From Desulfocapsa sp. (GTDB lineage Bacteria; Desulfobacterota; Desulfobulbia; Desulfobulbales; Desulfocapsaceae), in contig JAQYVF010000042.1 in NCBI GenBank assembly GCA_030145625.1, positions 1 to 41,241 on the forward strand: a DNA stretch of 41,241 bases, in the 5' to 3' direction. The notes beneath the pieces were generated by a model. It saw nothing but the letters and a program-made list of their open reading frames with translations, was not told the origin of the DNA and searched no databases. Positions 40,055 through 41,241 of this stretch are shown here, piece by piece. The translations under genes and the position numbers were made by a program. Each line of letters begins with the position of its first letter. The stretch's first letter is position 1.

Positions 40055-41241
40055 TCAACCTGTGCCCCTGTGCAGGCGAATAAGGCTGATCTCACCCGGG
40101 CAATTGAAACGCAACGGCACACCCGAGGCCCCGACGCCGCGACTTGTGTAGCCTGTCATCTCCTTATAGTGCCAACACCCCTTGGCGGTAAAACGTGGAG
40201 CCCTGCTATTGGTGAGGATTGGTCCTCTGCCCGGCAGACAGATCTGCCCGGCATGGGTGTGGCCACAGAGATAGAGTTGAGGACGATACTCGGCTGCCGT
40301 CTTATATGCCTCCGGAGAATGGGCCAGAAATATCTTGAATCCATGCTCCGGAACGCCTCGAAAGGCACGTGCGGCGTCATCCACTCTGTAAAAATGTGGG
40401 TCATCCACACCAACCACCCATATGCTCTCACCATTGTGTCTGATTTCCCAGGAATCATTGATGAGCATTATCAAGCCGCTCTCTTCCAGATCGACTGCCA
40501 TTTCAATACAGTCATGATTACCCAATACTCCAAAGATACCATGCCGTGATCGCACATGGGGTAAAAGACGGCGCAGTTGGCGGAGAGATGCGGCCATGGG
40601 ACCGTAGGTCTTCATACGGATATCACCGCCGATAAGGCAGAGATCCACCTCCATGTCCCGAACCTGCTTGACTAGTTCCTCGGTCAGATCCGGCAACCCG
40701 TCCAGATGGAGATCGGTGAGCAGGAGGATACGGAAGCCATCAAAAGAACGCGGCAGGTTTGGGAAAGAAAATGTTTGTTCCACCACCTGTACATCCAGTG
40801 CATTCTGCAAGCCCCTTTCCTGAAGACCGGTCAGTTTAAAAAACCAGGAGTAGAGTACCTCGTACGCCAGGAAACTGCTCAGATTGAGCAAGGTCTGCCA
40901 ACGTGCCTGCGGCATATGGCAGGCACGCCACTCACGCAGACGAACCGTTGAACGGACCAGACGCGGATTATTATCCAGAGAGGGGCGAAACATGAGAAAG
41001 TTCCAAAAACAGGAACCGGGGTAGGCAATCAGTATAAATAAGAGGAGGGTGATGAGGATCTGCAGCCAAGTCAACTGGAAGGCCCCCTTTAACAAGAGGG
41101 CTGGGAACAGAGATTCGAAGATCTGGTCTATGACAATAACATTCCTGCCGCTGAGCGTGTTCAACCGCCGCTTGATAAAACTGGACAGCAGATCCCCTGT
41201 CATCGCCAGCATGGCTGCCGCAGCAGCAAGCGGAAAGCCCA
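40055..41241 (-). CDS. CarS/DUF46-like membrane domain fused to a calcineurin-type metallophosphoesterase, N-terminus beyond the window
   Basis: The frame is open to the window edge. The first ATG in it (41212) is inside the conserved segment LAMTGDLLSSFIKRRL, so the real start is outside. That segment, with VIDQIFESLFPALLL and the next hydrophobic helix, matches the C-terminal part of CDP-archaeol synthase-like (CarS/DUF46) proteins. After a linker (about 60-150) comes the phosphoesterase: LLLTDLHLDG, LIGGDIRM, GVLGNHDC, IFLAHSPEA and LCGHTHAGQICLPGRGP, so all metal motifs are present. It is of the YkuE/LpxG-like type acting on membrane lipid substrates. The fusion is a single uninterrupted frame. 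Confidence 0.82.
   Translation of the reverse strand, partial: GFPLAAAAAMLAMTGDLLSSFIKRRLNTLSGRNVIVIDQIFESLFPALLLKGAFQLTWLQILITLLLFILIAYPGSCFWNFLMFRPSLDNNPRLVRSTVRLREWRACHMPQARWQTLLNLSSFLAYEVLYSWFFKLTGLQERGLQNALDVQVVEQTFSFPNLPRSFDGFRILLLTDLHLDGLPDLTEELVKQVRDMEVDLCLIGGDIRMKTYGPMAASLRQLRRLLPHVRSRHGIFGVLGNHDCIEMAVDLEESGLIMLINDSWEIRHNGESIWVVGVDDPHFYRVDDAARAFRGVPEHGFKIFLAHSPEAYKTAAEYRPQLYLCGHTHAGQICLPGRGPILTNSRAPRFTAKGCWHYKEMTGYTSRGVGASGVPLRFNCPGEISLIRLHRGTG

Overview
The window is about 41 kb of a Gram-negative chromosome with high gene density and mid GC. The genes point to a sulfate-reducer-like member of the Desulfobacterota, with Desulfobulbaceae-type as the best guess. The reasons are a radical-SAM protein resembling AhbC of the siroheme-dependent heme pathway, a UGA-encoded selenocysteine peroxiredoxin, cysteine-rich PAS sensors, several orphan chemoreceptors, and LPS and outer-membrane genes (waaA, pldA). 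This placement is inference; no rRNA or other decisive marker is present. I see no phage, plasmid, transposase or CRISPR locus.

Layout. 1-1271 holds the Kdo transferase waaA (minus, C-terminal end cut off). 1562-2593 is an exported cyclophilin-FKBP fusion. 2696-8512 is a signalling block: a zinc-ribbon/REC/PAS protein, then a hybrid histidine kinase and an HD-GYP response regulator that overlap by 4 bases. 8774-9079 is a strongly structured element that may be a non-coding RNA. 9219-13127 carries grpE, dnaK and trpS on the minus strand, with a clear sigma70-type promoter before grpE, a strong terminator after dnaK and a 3 x 17-bp tandem repeat before trpS. 13661-17579 is a moxR/DUF58/transglutaminase operon. 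17725-21204 is a likely operon of ahbC-like, hemE, an HD-domain gene and an MBL-fold hydrolase gene.

21256-24712 contains monomeric isocitrate dehydrogenase between two tandem arrays of paired inverted REP-like repeats. 24759-27702 runs LysE exporter, cysteine-rich lipoprotein, FMN-binding protein and MltB transglycosylase, all minus. 28226-29299 is outer-membrane phospholipase A. 29424-36200 is a chemosensory block: MCP, an orphan PstS-like binding protein and a second MCP. The PstS-like gene and the second MCP are preceded by two diverged copies of the same ~0.5-kb leader. A 57-nt core in it is 55/57 identical, and a terminator-like hairpin shows a compensatory change. The second copy ends in a 23-codon ORF overlapping the MCP start. 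36625-38175 is citrate synthase plus a small CxxC protein. 38178-38822 is the selenoprotein, split by an in-frame UGA with a SECIS-like hairpin. 39015-39974 is glucokinase. 40055-41241 is a CarS/DUF46-metallophosphoesterase fusion cut by the window edge.

The observations most worth following are the duplicated leader of the PstS-like/MCP genes, the selenocysteine peroxiredoxin that ordinary gene calling would break in two, the structured 306-nt element, the REP-doublet arrays flanking icd, and the DUF46-phosphoesterase fusion.
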